Assembly (NCBI RefSeq): GCF_033547095.1
Contig: NZ_CP137852.1
Location: 1,295,501-1,359,500 of the forward strand
DNA length: 64,000 bases
Direction of reading: 5' to 3'
Source: Sediminicoccus rosea
GTDB lineage: Bacteria > Pseudomonadota > Alphaproteobacteria > Acetobacterales > Acetobacteraceae
Positions 32,132 to 40,152 of the stretch are shown here, piece after piece. Made by a program: the position numbers and the translations under genes. The notes beneath the pieces are model-generated. The model was not told the DNA's origin and made no database searches. It was given only the letters and a program-made list of their open reading frames with translations. Position 1 is the first letter of the stretch; each line of letters opens with the position of its first letter.

Positions 32132-33832
32132 TCACGCGGCATCGCCGCGGCTGTCCGCGGCTTCCTCGATCCAGCGGTCCACCTGCTCGACGAGCGCGGG
32201 CAGCCCGATCGCCCAGGGCAGCGCGACGCCCTCATGCGCCAGGGCCTGCTCGGCCCCGTCATTCGCCGCGAAAGCCAGCACATGGCCGGTCAGCCGCCGC
32301 GCCCCGCGCAGCGCGCGCAGCAGGCGCGGCCGGGGCGGGCGTGCCGCGGCGACCAGCACCGTGACCACGGGCGAGGGGGCCTTCTCCAGCTGCTGCGTGG
32401 CGGCGTGCCCGGCCTCCAGCAGGGCCGCGACCACCAGCGCCGTGGCCGCGCGGTCCAGCGCGCCGGCCACCGGCTGCACCAGGATGTCGGCCTCGCCATC
32501 CGGCTCGTCGGCATAGGGCTCCAGCACGCGCACCAGGGTGCGCGAGGCGCGGATGGCGAGCGCCGTGCCGAAGGACTCGTTGGGTCTCTCGCTGCCGATC
32601 TGCGCGATGGCCGGCAGTGCCAGCTGGTCCAGCGCCAGCTGCACGCCCTGCCGCCCGATGGCGGCGCCGAGCAGCACCCCCGCGCCGCGCGCATCCTCCG
32701 CCAGCACGCGCTGGTAGAAGCGGGCGGGCAGGGGCAGGGGCTCGGCATCGCCCAGCAGCACGTCGAGGAAGCCGAAGGCCGGCACATGGCGGCCGATGAT
32801 GACGAGGCAGGCCGTCATCGCCGGGGCCAGGATCAGCCCGACCGGTCCCCAGAGCACCGCCCAGAAGGCGGAGGAGATGAGCAGCGCCAGGGGGGTCACC
32901 CCCGTGCTCGCGCCGTAGAGCCAGGGCTCCAGCACGTAGGTGATGGTCAGGTCCACCAGCGCGAAGAGCGCGAGGACGAGCAGCACGGTGGACCAGCCCT
33001 CGGTCGTCGCGAAGGCGAGCAGCAGCGGGAACAGCACGGAGAGCGGCGCGCCGAGGAAGGGGATGAAGCGCAGCGCGAAGCCGAGCACGCCCCAGAGCGG
33101 CGCATTGGGAATGCCCAGCCCCCAGAGGCCGAGCCCCATGCAGAGCCCGAACAGGCCGTTCACCGCGAGCTGCATCAGCAGGAACCGGCCGATGCGCGCC
33201 GTCGCTTCCGTCATGGCGCCCGTGGTCCGGTGCAGCTCGTGCACGCCGGCGAGGCGCAGCGCGCGGTCCCGCACATCCTCACGCCGGACGAGGATGAAGG
33301 CCATCAGCAGCAGCGTGATGGCGAGCATCGCGACCGGCGCGACGATGACGATGCCAAGTTCGGCGAGGGTGCGCAGGGCGCTCTGCCCATTGCCGACGAT
33401 GGCGACCGTCATGGCGGCGGGCGTGGCCTCTTGCGGGTCCAGCGCGGTGCCGAGGCGGCGCAGCAGCCGCATGACGCCCTCGACCGGGCCTGAGCCCTGG
33501 CCCAGGCTTTCGAGCTTGCCGCGCAGCACGTTCTCGTAGTCCGGCAGCTCGGCGGCCAGGGCGAGGGCCTGGGTGAGCACGACATAGGCGATGCCCCCGA
33601 AGAGGCCCAGCACCAGCAGCAGCACGAGCAGCACGGCGATGACGCGCGGCAGGCCGCGGTCTTCCAGCCATTGGGCGGCGGGCAGGGCGGCGATGGTGAG
33701 CAGCAGGGCCAGCGCCAGCGGGGCCAGGACCTCATGCCCGACATAGAGGGCGAGAAGGACGCCGGCGACCAGGAGGAAGCGGCCGCTTCGCCCCTCCGTC
33801 GCGCCAGGCTCGGGGGGACGGAACGGCGCCAT
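32132..33832 (-). CDS. AI-2E family transporter (YdiK/PerM family) with C-terminal extension
   Basis: The protein has 566 residues; the ATG at 33832 follows AGGAGA. About eight hydrophobic helices occupy the first 360 residues, with family features FIPFLGAPLSVLFPLLLAF and EPWLYGASTGVTPLALLIS. The family exports AI-2 or other small solutes; some members act as sodium/proton antiporters. Typical members have about 350 residues, and here a soluble 200-residue C-terminal part of unknown role is added (from about LLGDAEPLPLPARFYQRV). A GCAAC-N16-CGTT promoter motif lies about 28 bases before the start, suggesting stress control by the EcfG sigma factor. Confidence 0.85.
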   Translation of the reverse strand: MAPFRPPEPGATEGRSGRFLLVAGVLLALYVGHEVLAPLALALLLTIAALPAAQWLEDRGLPRVIAVLLVLLLVLGLFGGIAYVVLTQALALAAELPDYENVLRGKLESLGQGSGPVEGVMRLLRRLGTALDPQEATPAAMTVAIVGNGQSALRTLAELGIVIVAPVAMLAITLLLMAFILVRREDVRDRALRLAGVHELHRTTGAMTEATARIGRFLLMQLAVNGLFGLCMGLGLWGLGIPNAPLWGVLGFALRFIPFLGAPLSVLFPLLLAFATTEGWSTVLLVLALFALVDLTITYVLEPWLYGASTGVTPLALLISSAFWAVLWGPVGLILAPAMTACLVIIGRHVPAFGFLDVLLGDAEPLPLPARFYQRVLAEDARGAGVLLGAAIGRQGVQLALDQLALPAIAQIGSERPNESFGTALAIRASRTLVRVLEPYADEPDGEADILVQPVAGALDRAATALVVAALLEAGHAATQQLEKAPSPVVTVLVAAARPPRPRLLRALRGARRLTGHVLAFAANDGAEQALAHEGVALPWAIGLPALVEQVDRWIEEAADSRGDAA

Positions 33833-33857
33833 CGAAGTCTCCTTGCTGAACCCGCCT

Positions 33858-33884
33858 GCAACGCGCCGCGCGATGTGGCGTTGC
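33858..33884. promoter_or_regulatory. Overlapping bidirectional EcfG-type promoter motif
   Basis: GCAAC-N16-CGTT is found on the plus strand (33858-33882) and, because the ends form an inverted repeat, also on the minus strand (33884-33860). It differs from the published EcfG consensus GGAAC-N16/17-CGTT by one base. On the minus strand it lies suitably before the AI-2E gene; on the plus strand it could serve the DUF883-like gene through a long leader. Confidence 0.6.
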
Positions 33885-34046
33885 GGAAGGAGAGGGAGCC
33901 GGTGCCGATGGATCAGCCGACGCCCGCCGCCCATCGCGGCGCTCAAGGCCGGCCCGGCGGATGGAACGCACCGACCCCGCGCATGAGAAGGCCGCCGGGC
34001 AGCCCTGCCGCCTGGCGCGATCGCAACCCGAGACAGGAGCCGCCCC

Positions 34047-34310
34047 ATGATGTCCGAACAGCCGCCGCCGCGTGACCCGATGATGCGCGAGCGCCCCCTG
34101 CAGGCGCAGGTGGAGGCGATGATGGATCGCCAGGTGACGCCCGCGCTGGGCGAGGTGGTGGGCCAGACGGAAATGGCCGTGCAGGAGGCCGCGGAGGAGC
34201 TGCGCCACCGCCTCGAAAGCCTGAGCGGGACGGTGCGCGCGCATCCCATCACCGCGCTCCTGCTCGCGGCGCTGGCGGGATTTATCGTCGCGCGGCTGCG
34301 GGAGCGCTGA
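34047..34310 (+). CDS. DUF883/ElaB-like small membrane-anchored protein
   Basis: The protein has 87 residues; CAGGAG lies seven bases before the ATG. A charged, helical first part (QAQVEAMMDRQVTPALGEVV, then AVQEAAEELRHRLESLS) is followed by a C-terminal membrane anchor VRAHPITALLLAALAGFIVARL. This is the layout of the DUF883/YqjD/ElaB group, inner-membrane proteins induced in stationary phase that can bind ribosomes. Its place among CsbD and PRC-barrel genes and the EcfG-type promoter motif upstream fit a stress role. The family match is by layout, so moderate. Confidence 0.65.
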   Translation: MMSEQPPPRDPMMRERPLQAQVEAMMDRQVTPALGEVVGQTEMAVQEAAEELRHRLESLSGTVRAHPITALLLAALAGFIVARLRER

Positions 34311-34316
34311 GTGGGC

Positions 34317-34341
34317 GCAACGCGGCGCGCCACGGGGTGTT
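34317..34341 (+). promoter_or_regulatory. EcfG-type promoter motif (one mismatch)
   Basis: GCAAC-N16-TGTT lies 61 bases before the TTG start of the PRC-barrel gene. It matches the local motif GCAAC-N16-CGTT except for T in place of C. Spacing to the gene fits a promoter. Confidence 0.4.
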
Positions 34342-34402
34342 CACTCCTGGTGCGCCACCCGCGCCCCTCGGCGCCGCACCGGAACCCAGAGGAGAGATTC
34401 AG

Positions 34403-34963
34403 TTGCAACACCCCCAGACGGCACCCGCCTTGCTCCGCATGACGCTGGCCGCGGCCTTGCTGATGGCGCCCGGCCTTGCCTTGTCCCAGGCGCCGCCCGC
34501 GCCCGGCCAGTCGCCTTCCGGGATGCAGCCCAGCCCGACGCGGCCCATGAATCCCGCGACGGATCCGACCGCGCCCACGCGGATCGCGCCTGCCCCCGCC
34601 ATGCCGGCCGTCACGCTGAATCCGCCGGTCACCGGCGCCCTGGCCAATGCCCCGCCCGGCGCCATGACCGGCTCCGTCATGGCGGCGCGGCCGCGGATGA
34701 GCCAGATCATCAGCAGCCGAATCTACAATGACCGCGATCAGAATGTGGGAGAGGTGGATGACGTGCTGCTGACGGCGAACGGCCCCATGGCCATCGTCCA
34801 GGTGGGCGGCTTCCTCGGCATCGGCGGGCGCCTCGTGCAGATGCCGCTGAGCGAGCTGCGCTGGAATGCCGAGCGCGAGCGCCTGATGCTGCCCGGCGCC
34901 ACGAAGGAGATGCTGGAGGCGCGGCCCGCCTTCGAATACGACGCGGCGCATCGTCGCCGCTGA
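34403..34963 (+). CDS. Exported PRC-barrel domain protein
   Basis: The protein has 186 residues. I chose the TTG at 34403 because GAGGAGA lies seven bases upstream; an ATG at 34439 would shorten the signal region. A signal peptide (LLRMTLAAALLMAPGLALS, then QAPP) leads to a Pro-rich linker (about 30-95). The C-terminal PRC-barrel contains SRIYNDRDQNVGEVDDVLL and IVQVGGFLGIGGRLVQMPL. Periplasmic PRC-barrel proteins of this kind are common stress-regulon members in Acetobacteraceae and Methylobacteria; the molecular role is unknown. Confidence 0.78.
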   Translation: MQHPQTAPALLRMTLAAALLMAPGLALSQAPPAPGQSPSGMQPSPTRPMNPATDPTAPTRIAPAPAMPAVTLNPPVTGALANAPPGAMTGSVMAARPRMSQIISSRIYNDRDQNVGEVDDVLLTANGPMAIVQVGGFLGIGGRLVQMPLSELRWNAERERLMLPGATKEMLEARPAFEYDAAHRRR

Positions 34964-34986
34964 GTCGCGGCACGGACCACGATCGA

Positions 34987-35014
34987 GGGCCCGCGGCCAA
35001 CCGGCCGCGGGCCC
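34987..35014. terminator. Strong 12-bp hairpin between convergent genes
   Basis: A perfect stem, GGGCCCGCGGCC with GGCCGCGGGCCC and loop AACC, lies between the PRC-barrel stop (34963) and the stop of the 25-residue gene (35022) on the other strand. It probably serves as a two-way terminator, though neither side has a T-run. Confidence 0.6.
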
Positions 35015-35021
35015 TGCCGCG

Positions 35022-35099
35022 TTAAAGCACGCCGAACAGCCACAGCGCGATGATCACCGGGATGGGAATGCCGATGAGCCAGAGCAGTGCGCCACGCAT
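35022..35099 (-). CDS. 25-residue hydrophobic membrane peptide
   Basis: The frame encodes 25 residues (MRGALLWLIGIPIPV and then IIALWLFGVL): one transmembrane helix with a central GIPIP kink. The ATG follows GGAGAGATTTC, a good ribosome-binding site. I recall near-identical tiny proteins (MRGLLLWLIGIPIPI type) in many Alpha- and Betaproteobacteria, usually missed by gene callers. A GCAAC-N16-CGTT promoter motif sits 31 bases upstream on the same strand, so it is probably a stress-induced membrane peptide. Its function is unknown. Confidence 0.7.
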   Translation of the reverse strand: MRGALLWLIGIPIPVIIALWLFGVL

Positions 35100-35129
35100 G
35101 AAATCTCTCCTTGGTTGAACAGCAGCGGG

Positions 35130-35154
35130 AACGCGACGTGCCGCCCGCGGTTGC
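35130..35154 (-). promoter_or_regulatory. EcfG-type promoter for the 25-residue peptide gene
   Basis: On the minus strand the sequence reads GCAAC-N16-CGTTCC, with the -10 part 31 bases before the start codon at 35099. It is paired with a divergent copy five bases away on the plus strand. Confidence 0.6.
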
Positions 35155-35158
35155 GGCG

Positions 35159-35183
35159 GCAACCCGGCGGGCAGGCCGGCGTT
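35159..35183 (+). promoter_or_regulatory. EcfG-type promoter for the repeat lipoprotein gene
   Basis: GCAAC-N16-CGTTC on the plus strand ends 40 bases before the ATG at 35223. With the minus-strand copy at 35130-35154 it forms a divergent promoter pair. Confidence 0.6.
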
Positions 35184-35222
35184 CATTCCTGCATCCCAAA
35201 GAACCCATCGAAGGACGCTCTC

Positions 35223-35552
35223 ATGACCCTGCTGCGAAACCTGACCCCCTCGGCACTCCTGCTCGGCACGGTCGCCTGCACCGATTCCGGCGGCGGCAAC
35301 CCGCCCGGCACAGCTGGCACGCGCGCGCTTGACCGCGCTGCCGGCACCAACACCTCCGGCGCCTATCCCGCGCAGTCGGATGGCATGCCCGGCAATCCGC
35401 CGGGCGTCGCGAGTTCGCGCGCGCTCGATCGCGCGGCGGGCACCAACACCTCCGGCGCCTATCCCGCGCAATCGGACGGCATGCCCGGCAATCCGCCCGG
35501 CACCGGCGCCAGCCGCGCGCTGAATCGCGCCACCACGCCCGCCACGCGCTGA
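35223..35552 (+). CDS. Small lipoprotein with tandem repeats
   Basis: The protein has 109 residues. A lipobox LLLGTVAC puts the lipidated cysteine at 19. From residue 25 the protein consists of a 32-residue unit repeated 2.6 times, GNPPG-x-RALDRAAGTNTSGAYPAQSDGMP, with no predicted hydrophobic core. It is therefore a disordered, surface- or periplasm-tethered polypeptide. AAGG lies upstream of the ATG. The gene precedes the lipid kinase by four bases. I know no family. Confidence 0.65.
   Translation: MTLLRNLTPSALLLGTVACTDSGGGNPPGTAGTRALDRAAGTNTSGAYPAQSDGMPGNPPGVASSRALDRAAGTNTSGAYPAQSDGMPGNPPGTGASRALNRATTPATR
35295..35549 (+). repeat. 96-bp coding tandem repeat
   Basis: Units at 35295-35390 and 35391-35486 are nearly identical at DNA level, and a partial diverged unit follows at 35487-35549. 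The unit length keeps the frame, so copy number can change without a frameshift. Confidence 0.85.
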
Positions 35553-35556
35553 GGAC

Positions 35557-36408
35557 ATGCAGGCCGCGCTGATCGTGAACCCCGGGGCCGGCACCATGTC
35601 CGGCCTCGCCACGCCCAGGGCCGCGCTGTCGGAGGCCCTGCGCGGCGCGGGCTTCCGCCTCGGCGATCTCGCCGAGGATGCGCCCTTGGAGGCGCAATGG
35701 CAGGAGGTGGACGCCTGCGATGCCGAGGTCGTCTTCGTCGCCGGCGGGGACGGCACGCTGCGCAGCGCCGCCGCCCGCCTCCTGGAACGGCGGCGCGCCA
35801 TGGCGCCCTTGCCGGGCGGCACCATGAACCGCGTCTGCACGCGGCTCGGCCTGCCCGGCGATCCGCTCGCCGCCGCGGCCGCCTATCGCCCGGATGCCTT
35901 CACGACGCTGGATGTGGCGAGCGCCAATGGCGAGGTCTTTCTCTACCAGAGCATCGTGGGCCAGCCCTCGCGCCTCATGCGCTTCCGCGAGATGCAGCGC
36001 GGCGCGGGCCTCGCGGGCTGGGCACCGGTGGTGCGCGCAGCCCTGCGCGGCCTGCTGCGCCCGCCGGGCCAGGGCCTCGCGCTGCGCACCGGGACGCGCG
36101 GGCGCGTGCGTGGCCATGCGGCGGTGGTGACGCTGCCCGTGCCGGGCGATCCGCCGCTCCTCCAGCTCGATCTCGCACGCCCGGCCGGGCCGGTGGCTCG
36201 GCTGCGGCAGGCCATCCGCTGGCTGCGCGGCGGGTTGAGCCGCGATGCCGAGGTCCGCAGCTTCACCGGCCGGCGCCTCGTCGTCCACGGGCCGACGCCC
36301 TGGCTGCGTCTCAGCCTGGATGGCGAGATGATGCTGGTGCCTGGCCCGGTCCGCTTCCGCCTGCACCCCGGCGCGCTGCGCCTGCTGGCGGCGCGGCGTG
36401 CCCCGTGA
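35557..36408 (+). CDS. Diacylglycerol kinase family lipid kinase
   Basis: The protein has 283 residues. The DAGK catalytic domain has ALIVNPGAGT at the start, the nucleotide-binding VFVAGGDGTLR (GGDGT motif) near 61-71 and PLPGGTMNRV near 85-94. Such enzymes (YegS/DgkB/LCB5-like) phosphorylate diacylglycerol or other lipids with ATP. The C-terminal domain is shorter than in YegS but ends with the usual beta strand LSLDGEMM. It follows the repeat lipoprotein by four bases and overlaps the phosphoesterase start (TGATG), so all three may be one operon. Confidence 0.87.
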   Translation: MQAALIVNPGAGTMSGLATPRAALSEALRGAGFRLGDLAEDAPLEAQWQEVDACDAEVVFVAGGDGTLRSAAARLLERRRAMAPLPGGTMNRVCTRLGLPGDPLAAAAAYRPDAFTTLDVASANGEVFLYQSIVGQPSRLMRFREMQRGAGLAGWAPVVRAALRGLLRPPGQGLALRTGTRGRVRGHAAVVTLPVPGDPPLLQLDLARPAGPVARLRQAIRWLRGGLSRDAEVRSFTGRRLVVHGPTPWLRLSLDGEMMLVPGPVRFRLHPGALRLLAARRAP

Positions 36409-37172
36409 TGGCGCGCATCGCCCACCTCGCGGACCTGCATTTCGGCGAAGGCAGCGAGGCCGCGGCCGAGGCCCTGGCCGCCGACATCCGAACCCAGGCG
36501 CCGGATGCGGTGGTGGTCAGCGGGGACCTCACGCGTCGCGCCCGGCCCGCCGAGTTCAGCGCAGCCCTCGCCTTCCTCGAGGCGCTCGAGGCGCCGTTGC
36601 TGATCGTGCCCGGCAATCACGACATTCCGCGCGGCGATGTGCTGGCGCGCTTCCTGGACCCGCGCCGCCGCTGGCGTGCCGCGCGTCCGGGCGCGCTGCG
36701 CGACGTGCTGTCGCTGCCGGGCCTGCGCCTCATCGGCCTGGACAGCGTGAGCCGCGCGCAATGGCATCTCGACTGGGCGGCCGGCGCCATCTCCGCGCCA
36801 CGCCGGGCGGGGCTCGATGCGGCGCTCGCGCGGCCTGGCGAGGCGATGACGATCGTCACCTGCCATCACCCGCTGCGCCACCCGGCATGGGCCGCGCACC
36901 GGCGCGCGCCGCGCCATGCGGAGCCGACCATCGCCCTGCTGCGTGAGCATGGGGTGGCGGCGCTGCTCTGTGGTCACCTGCATCGCGCGGCGGTCACGGT
37001 GCTGGGCGCGGGCGGGCCCCTGCAGGTGGTGGCGCCCAGCGCGCTCTCGCCGCGCGGCCTGGGTTGTCCCAATGGCTGGAACCTGATCATCGCCGAGGCC
37101 GGGCGCTGCCGCGTCATCCTGCGCGAGCGTGGCGGCGACGGATGGACCGCGCAGCCGCTCGACCCCGCGTGA
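36408..37172 (+). CDS. Metallophosphoesterase (calcineurin-like)
   Basis: The protein has 254 residues. All five metal motifs are present: ADLHFG (D9, H11), SGDLTRR, PGNHDIPRGD, TCHHPL and CGHLHRA. These define the calcineurin-like phosphoesterase fold, with two metal ions. Relatives include CpdA-like cAMP phosphodiesterases and pyrophosphatases for UDP-linked lipids. Coupling to the lipid kinase gene by TGATG suggests a lipid phosphate or lipid-linked substrate, but this is inference. No signal peptide is present. Confidence 0.87.
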   Translation: MARIAHLADLHFGEGSEAAAEALAADIRTQAPDAVVVSGDLTRRARPAEFSAALAFLEALEAPLLIVPGNHDIPRGDVLARFLDPRRRWRAARPGALRDVLSLPGLRLIGLDSVSRAQWHLDWAAGAISAPRRAGLDAALARPGEAMTIVTCHHPLRHPAWAAHRRAPRHAEPTIALLREHGVAALLCGHLHRAAVTVLGAGGPLQVVAPSALSPRGLGCPNGWNLIIAEAGRCRVILRERGGDGWTAQPLDPA

Positions 37173-37178
37173 GGGTGC

Positions 37179-38981
37179 TCACCGTCGTGCCCGGGGCTGG
37201 GTCCATTGGCGGCGCGCGCCCTCGCGCCGCGGGCGGGAGAGACGTGCGCCGCCCTCCGCGCGCACCAGCGTGAGCGTGCGGGTGTGGAAGGCGGCAAGGC
37301 CTGGGCGGTGGCCAATGGAGACCAGCGCCGCCTCGGGCAGGGCGTCGAGCGCGAGCTGCATCATCGCGTCCTGATTCGCCTCGTCGAGGGCGGCGGTCGA
37401 CTCGTCCATGAAGATCCAGCGCGGCCGGTGCAGCAGAAGCCGCGCGAAGGCCAGGCGCTGCTGCTCGCCCAGGCTCAGCACGCGGTCCCAGCGTTCCTCC
37501 TCGGGCAGGCGGTCGGCCAGTCGCTCCAGCCCCACCTGCGCCAGCGCCGCGCGCTGCGCCTCCACGGGAAAACCGTCCTCCGCCGCCGGATAGCAGAGCG
37601 CGGCCGCAAGGGTGCCAAGCGGCAGGTAGGGGCGCTGCGGCATGAACATCATGGTCTCGCGCGGCGGGATCTCGATCTCGCCGGCGCCCCAGGGCCAGAG
37701 GCCGCCGATGGCGCGGAACAGGGTGGATTTGCCGGTGCCCGACTCCCCCTGGATCAGCACGCGCTCGCCCGCGTGGATCTCGGCCGAGGCATCGGCGATG
37801 ACCGTGGTGCCATTCGCGAAGGCGACCTCGAGGTTGCGGAAGACCAGTGAATCCTCCTGCCCCACCGTGATGGTGATGGTGGGCTGCGCGGGGTCCTCCA
37901 CCAGCGCGTCCAGTTCCTCGATCAGGTCGCGGAACACGACGATGCGCGAGACGGCGCTGCGCCATTCCGCGATGCGGCCGAAATTGTCCACGAACCAGTT
38001 GAGCGCGCCCTGCACCTGGCCGAAGGCGGCGCCGATCTGCATCAGCCCGCCCAGTGTGATGGCGCCCGAGAAATAGGCGGGCGAGGCGACGATGGTGGGG
38101 AAGATCATGGCGAGCGTGCCATAGGCGCTGGTCAGCCACATCAGGTTGCGCTGGCTGCGCATCAGCCCGCGCACCGCCTGGGCCACGCCGCCGAAGAGGC
38201 GCGTCAGGCCGCGCTGCTCGTCCGCCTCGCCACGGATCAGCGCAATGCCCTCGCCGCTTTCGCGCGCGCGGTTGAGGCCGAAGCGGAAATCGGCCTCGGC
38301 CGTGGTGCGCGCCACGTTCAGCGGCACCAGCGGCCGGCCCACGATCCAGGTCAGGAAGGTGCCGAGCAGCGCATAGGTCAGCGCGGCCCAGACCATGTAG
38401 CCCGGGATGTCGAACTCCCGCCCCGCGAGCGTGAGATGCAGCGCGCCCGAGAGCGTCCAGAGAATGCCGATGAAGGCCGCCAGCATCAGCAGGGAGTTCA
38501 TCAGCCCCGTGGCGAAATCCACCGCGAGGTCGGTGGCCACGCGCACATCCTCGGCGATGCGCTGGTCCGGGTTGTCGGCGCCGGTCTGTGCCATCTCGAG
38601 CTGGTAATGCCGCCCCTCGCGCAGCCAGGCCTGCAGCAGGTGCCCTGTCAGCCATTCACGCCAGCGCAGCTGGATCAGCTGCTTCATGTAGAGCTGGTAC
38701 ACGGCGACGCTCATGGACAGCGCCGCGAGGCCCAGGAAGAACAGGATCTGCGCGCGGAAGGCGCCGCCGTCGCGGTTTTCCAGCGCGTTGAAGAAGTCGC
38801 GGTTCCAGATGTTGAACCGGATCTGGATCGCCACCTGCGCGAGGGTGAGCAGCACGAGCCCGGCGAGCAGCCAGCGCGCCTGGCCCCGGTTGGGGGCGGT
38901 GAGCCAGAGGCGGAAGGTGCCGATGAAGGCCACCACCGGCGAACCGGCGGCGGGGGTGTGCGGGGCGGCCGGTTCGCTCAT
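37179..38981 (-). CDS. SbmA/YddA-like ABC transporter, fused permease-ATPase
   Basis: The protein has 600 residues. The N-terminal half is an ABC_membrane_2 permease with about six helices and the family motif FNIWNRDFFNALENRDGG (about 57-74). The ATPase half has Walker A GESGTGKS, signature LSLGEQQR and Walker B WIFMDESTAALDE. The family (YddA, human ABCD-like) exports peptides or fatty-acyl compounds; it is related to SbmA/BacA importers but carries its own ATPase. The gene follows a small secreted-protein gene with ATGA overlap (38978-38981). The substrate is unknown. Confidence 0.9.
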   Translation of the reverse strand: MSEPAAPHTPAAGSPVVAFIGTFRLWLTAPNRGQARWLLAGLVLLTLAQVAIQIRFNIWNRDFFNALENRDGGAFRAQILFFLGLAALSMSVAVYQLYMKQLIQLRWREWLTGHLLQAWLREGRHYQLEMAQTGADNPDQRIAEDVRVATDLAVDFATGLMNSLLMLAAFIGILWTLSGALHLTLAGREFDIPGYMVWAALTYALLGTFLTWIVGRPLVPLNVARTTAEADFRFGLNRARESGEGIALIRGEADEQRGLTRLFGGVAQAVRGLMRSQRNLMWLTSAYGTLAMIFPTIVASPAYFSGAITLGGLMQIGAAFGQVQGALNWFVDNFGRIAEWRSAVSRIVVFRDLIEELDALVEDPAQPTITITVGQEDSLVFRNLEVAFANGTTVIADASAEIHAGERVLIQGESGTGKSTLFRAIGGLWPWGAGEIEIPPRETMMFMPQRPYLPLGTLAAALCYPAAEDGFPVEAQRAALAQVGLERLADRLPEEERWDRVLSLGEQQRLAFARLLLHRPRWIFMDESTAALDEANQDAMMQLALDALPEAALVSIGHRPGLAAFHTRTLTLVRAEGGARLSRPRREGARRQWTQPRARR

Positions 38982-39610
38982 CCTTGCGGGACAGGCCGCA
39001 GGCTGTCCATCGCGCGGCCGATCGCAACCGCATCGAGCGCGACGAGGCCGCCGCGCCGCGTGCCGAGCCCCTCGGCCGCCAGCGGTTCGCCGGGCTTCAG
39101 CAGATCCCCCAGGCTGCGATGCGCGGCGACGGAGAGGCGGATGGCGCCGCCCTCGGCCAGCACCACGCCCATCCCCTCACCGCGCGGGGTGAAGAGCGGG
39201 CAGAGGATCCGCCCGGCCAGCTGCAGCGGCTCGCGCCCCGGTTCATGCGCGACGAACCAGGCGGGGCGCTCGACGAAGCCCAGCGGCTCGGAATCCGACC
39301 GGCCCCAGGCCAGCATGAGCACGACGGCGGCGTTGCGCGCGCGGATACCCCAGACGCTGATCGGCGCGCCCGGCTCGATCGCCGCCATCAGCCCCTCCGC
39401 CTCCGAGGGGGCGAAGACGAATTGCGTCCCCTCGCGCAGCAGGCCGCGGTCCACGACGCCCGCGGGCGTCGCGATCCAGCGCTCCAGCCGGCCGGTGTAG
39501 GAGGGCAGTTGCGTCGGGTCGAACCAGAGCGAGGCGCCGCGCTGGGCGGTGGCATGGTCCGCCAGCAGCAGGGCTGGGGCCAGCCATAGGGCATCGCGGC
39601 GGCGCGGCAT
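38978..39610 (-). CDS. Exported hypothetical protein (210 aa)
   Basis: The protein has 210 residues from the ATG at 39610; longer upstream frame is poor. The N-terminus MPRRRDALWLAPALLLADHATAQ looks like a signal peptide with an AxAQ cleavage site. The mature part contains SLWFDPTQLPSYTGRLERW and LQLAGRILCPLFTPRGEGM, with no known domain. Its stop overlaps the ABC transporter start, so it may be a periplasmic partner of that exporter. I recognise no family. Confidence 0.65.
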   Translation of the reverse strand: MPRRRDALWLAPALLLADHATAQRGASLWFDPTQLPSYTGRLERWIATPAGVVDRGLLREGTQFVFAPSEAEGLMAAIEPGAPISVWGIRARNAAVVLMLAWGRSDSEPLGFVERPAWFVAHEPGREPLQLAGRILCPLFTPRGEGMGVVLAEGGAIRLSVAAHRSLGDLLKPGEPLAAEGLGTRRGGLVALDAVAIGRAMDSLRPVPQG

Positions 39611-39615
39611 GCGCG

Positions 39616-39780
39616 TCACAGCTCGTGCCCGGCGCCGGTCACCAGCGCCAGGGCGAAGAGGGTCAGGAAGACGAAGAACATGAGGCGCGCCGTTCCGTCG
39701 CTCGGGCTGGCCACGCCGCCGAAGCCCAAGGCACCGGCGATCAACGCGACAAGCAGGAAAATCATGGCCCAGGCCAACAT
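39616..39780 (-). CDS. DUF1328 (YtjA-like) small membrane protein
   Basis: The protein has 54 residues: MLAWAMIFLLVALIAGALGF, then a short polar loop, then LMFFVFLTLFALALVTG. Two transmembrane helices joined by a GGVASPSDGTAR loop are typical of DUF1328/YtjA. The family is widespread in Proteobacteria, often next to CsbD-like and other stress genes, as here. The molecular function is unknown. It precedes the exported hypothetical gene by five bases. Confidence 0.85.
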   Translation of the reverse strand: MLAWAMIFLLVALIAGALGFGGVASPSDGTARLMFFVFLTLFALALVTGAGHEL

Positions 39781-39901
39781 GACCGGTCCTTTCAGGCGTC
39801 ACCCTTGGCTGGCGCCGGCAGGGCGGAGGGGAGAGGCTGCGGGGCCGTCCCTGCCGCCAAGGCGGCCGGGCCAGCCCCGCGCGATCCAGTTGGCTCCGCG
39901 G

Positions 39902-40108
39902 TCACATCGAGCGCTGGCGGGCCTCCCAGGCCTTCACCTGCGTCTCGGCCTCTTCCTTGGCGATCCCGTATTTCTCCTGGATCTGGCCGACCAGCTGGTC
40001 ACGCCGGCCCTCGATCGCGGTCATGTCGTCATCGGTCAGCTTGCCCCATTGCTCCTTCACGGAGCCGGTGACCTGCTTCCAGTTGCCCTTGATCGTGTCC
40101 CAGTTCAT
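39902..40108 (-). CDS. CsbD family stress protein
   Basis: The protein has 68 residues. It matches CsbD from the first residue: MNWDTIKGNWKQVTGSVKEQ, then WGKLTDDDMTAIEGRRDQLVG and a helical tail with KEEAETQVKAWE. CsbD proteins are small, hydrophilic and among the most strongly induced general stress proteins in Bacillus and Alphaproteobacteria; their mechanism is unknown. A GCAAC-N16-CGTTTC promoter motif lies 45 bases upstream, and phyR is the next gene, so control by the EcfG sigma factor is very likely. Confidence 0.93.
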   Translation of the reverse strand: MNWDTIKGNWKQVTGSVKEQWGKLTDDDMTAIEGRRDQLVGQIQEKYGIAKEEAETQVKAWEARQRSM

Positions 40109-40152
40109 CTGCGTTCCCTTTCATGGCCGCGCCATTGCGGCACCGCCCGGGA

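Noticed and set aside
33909-34075. Possible small gene (MDQPTPAAHRG...) after the bidirectional stress promoter
   Set aside because: The purine-rich site upstream is too far from the ATG, the sequence is Arg/Pro-rich, and the DUF883-like start lies inside it.
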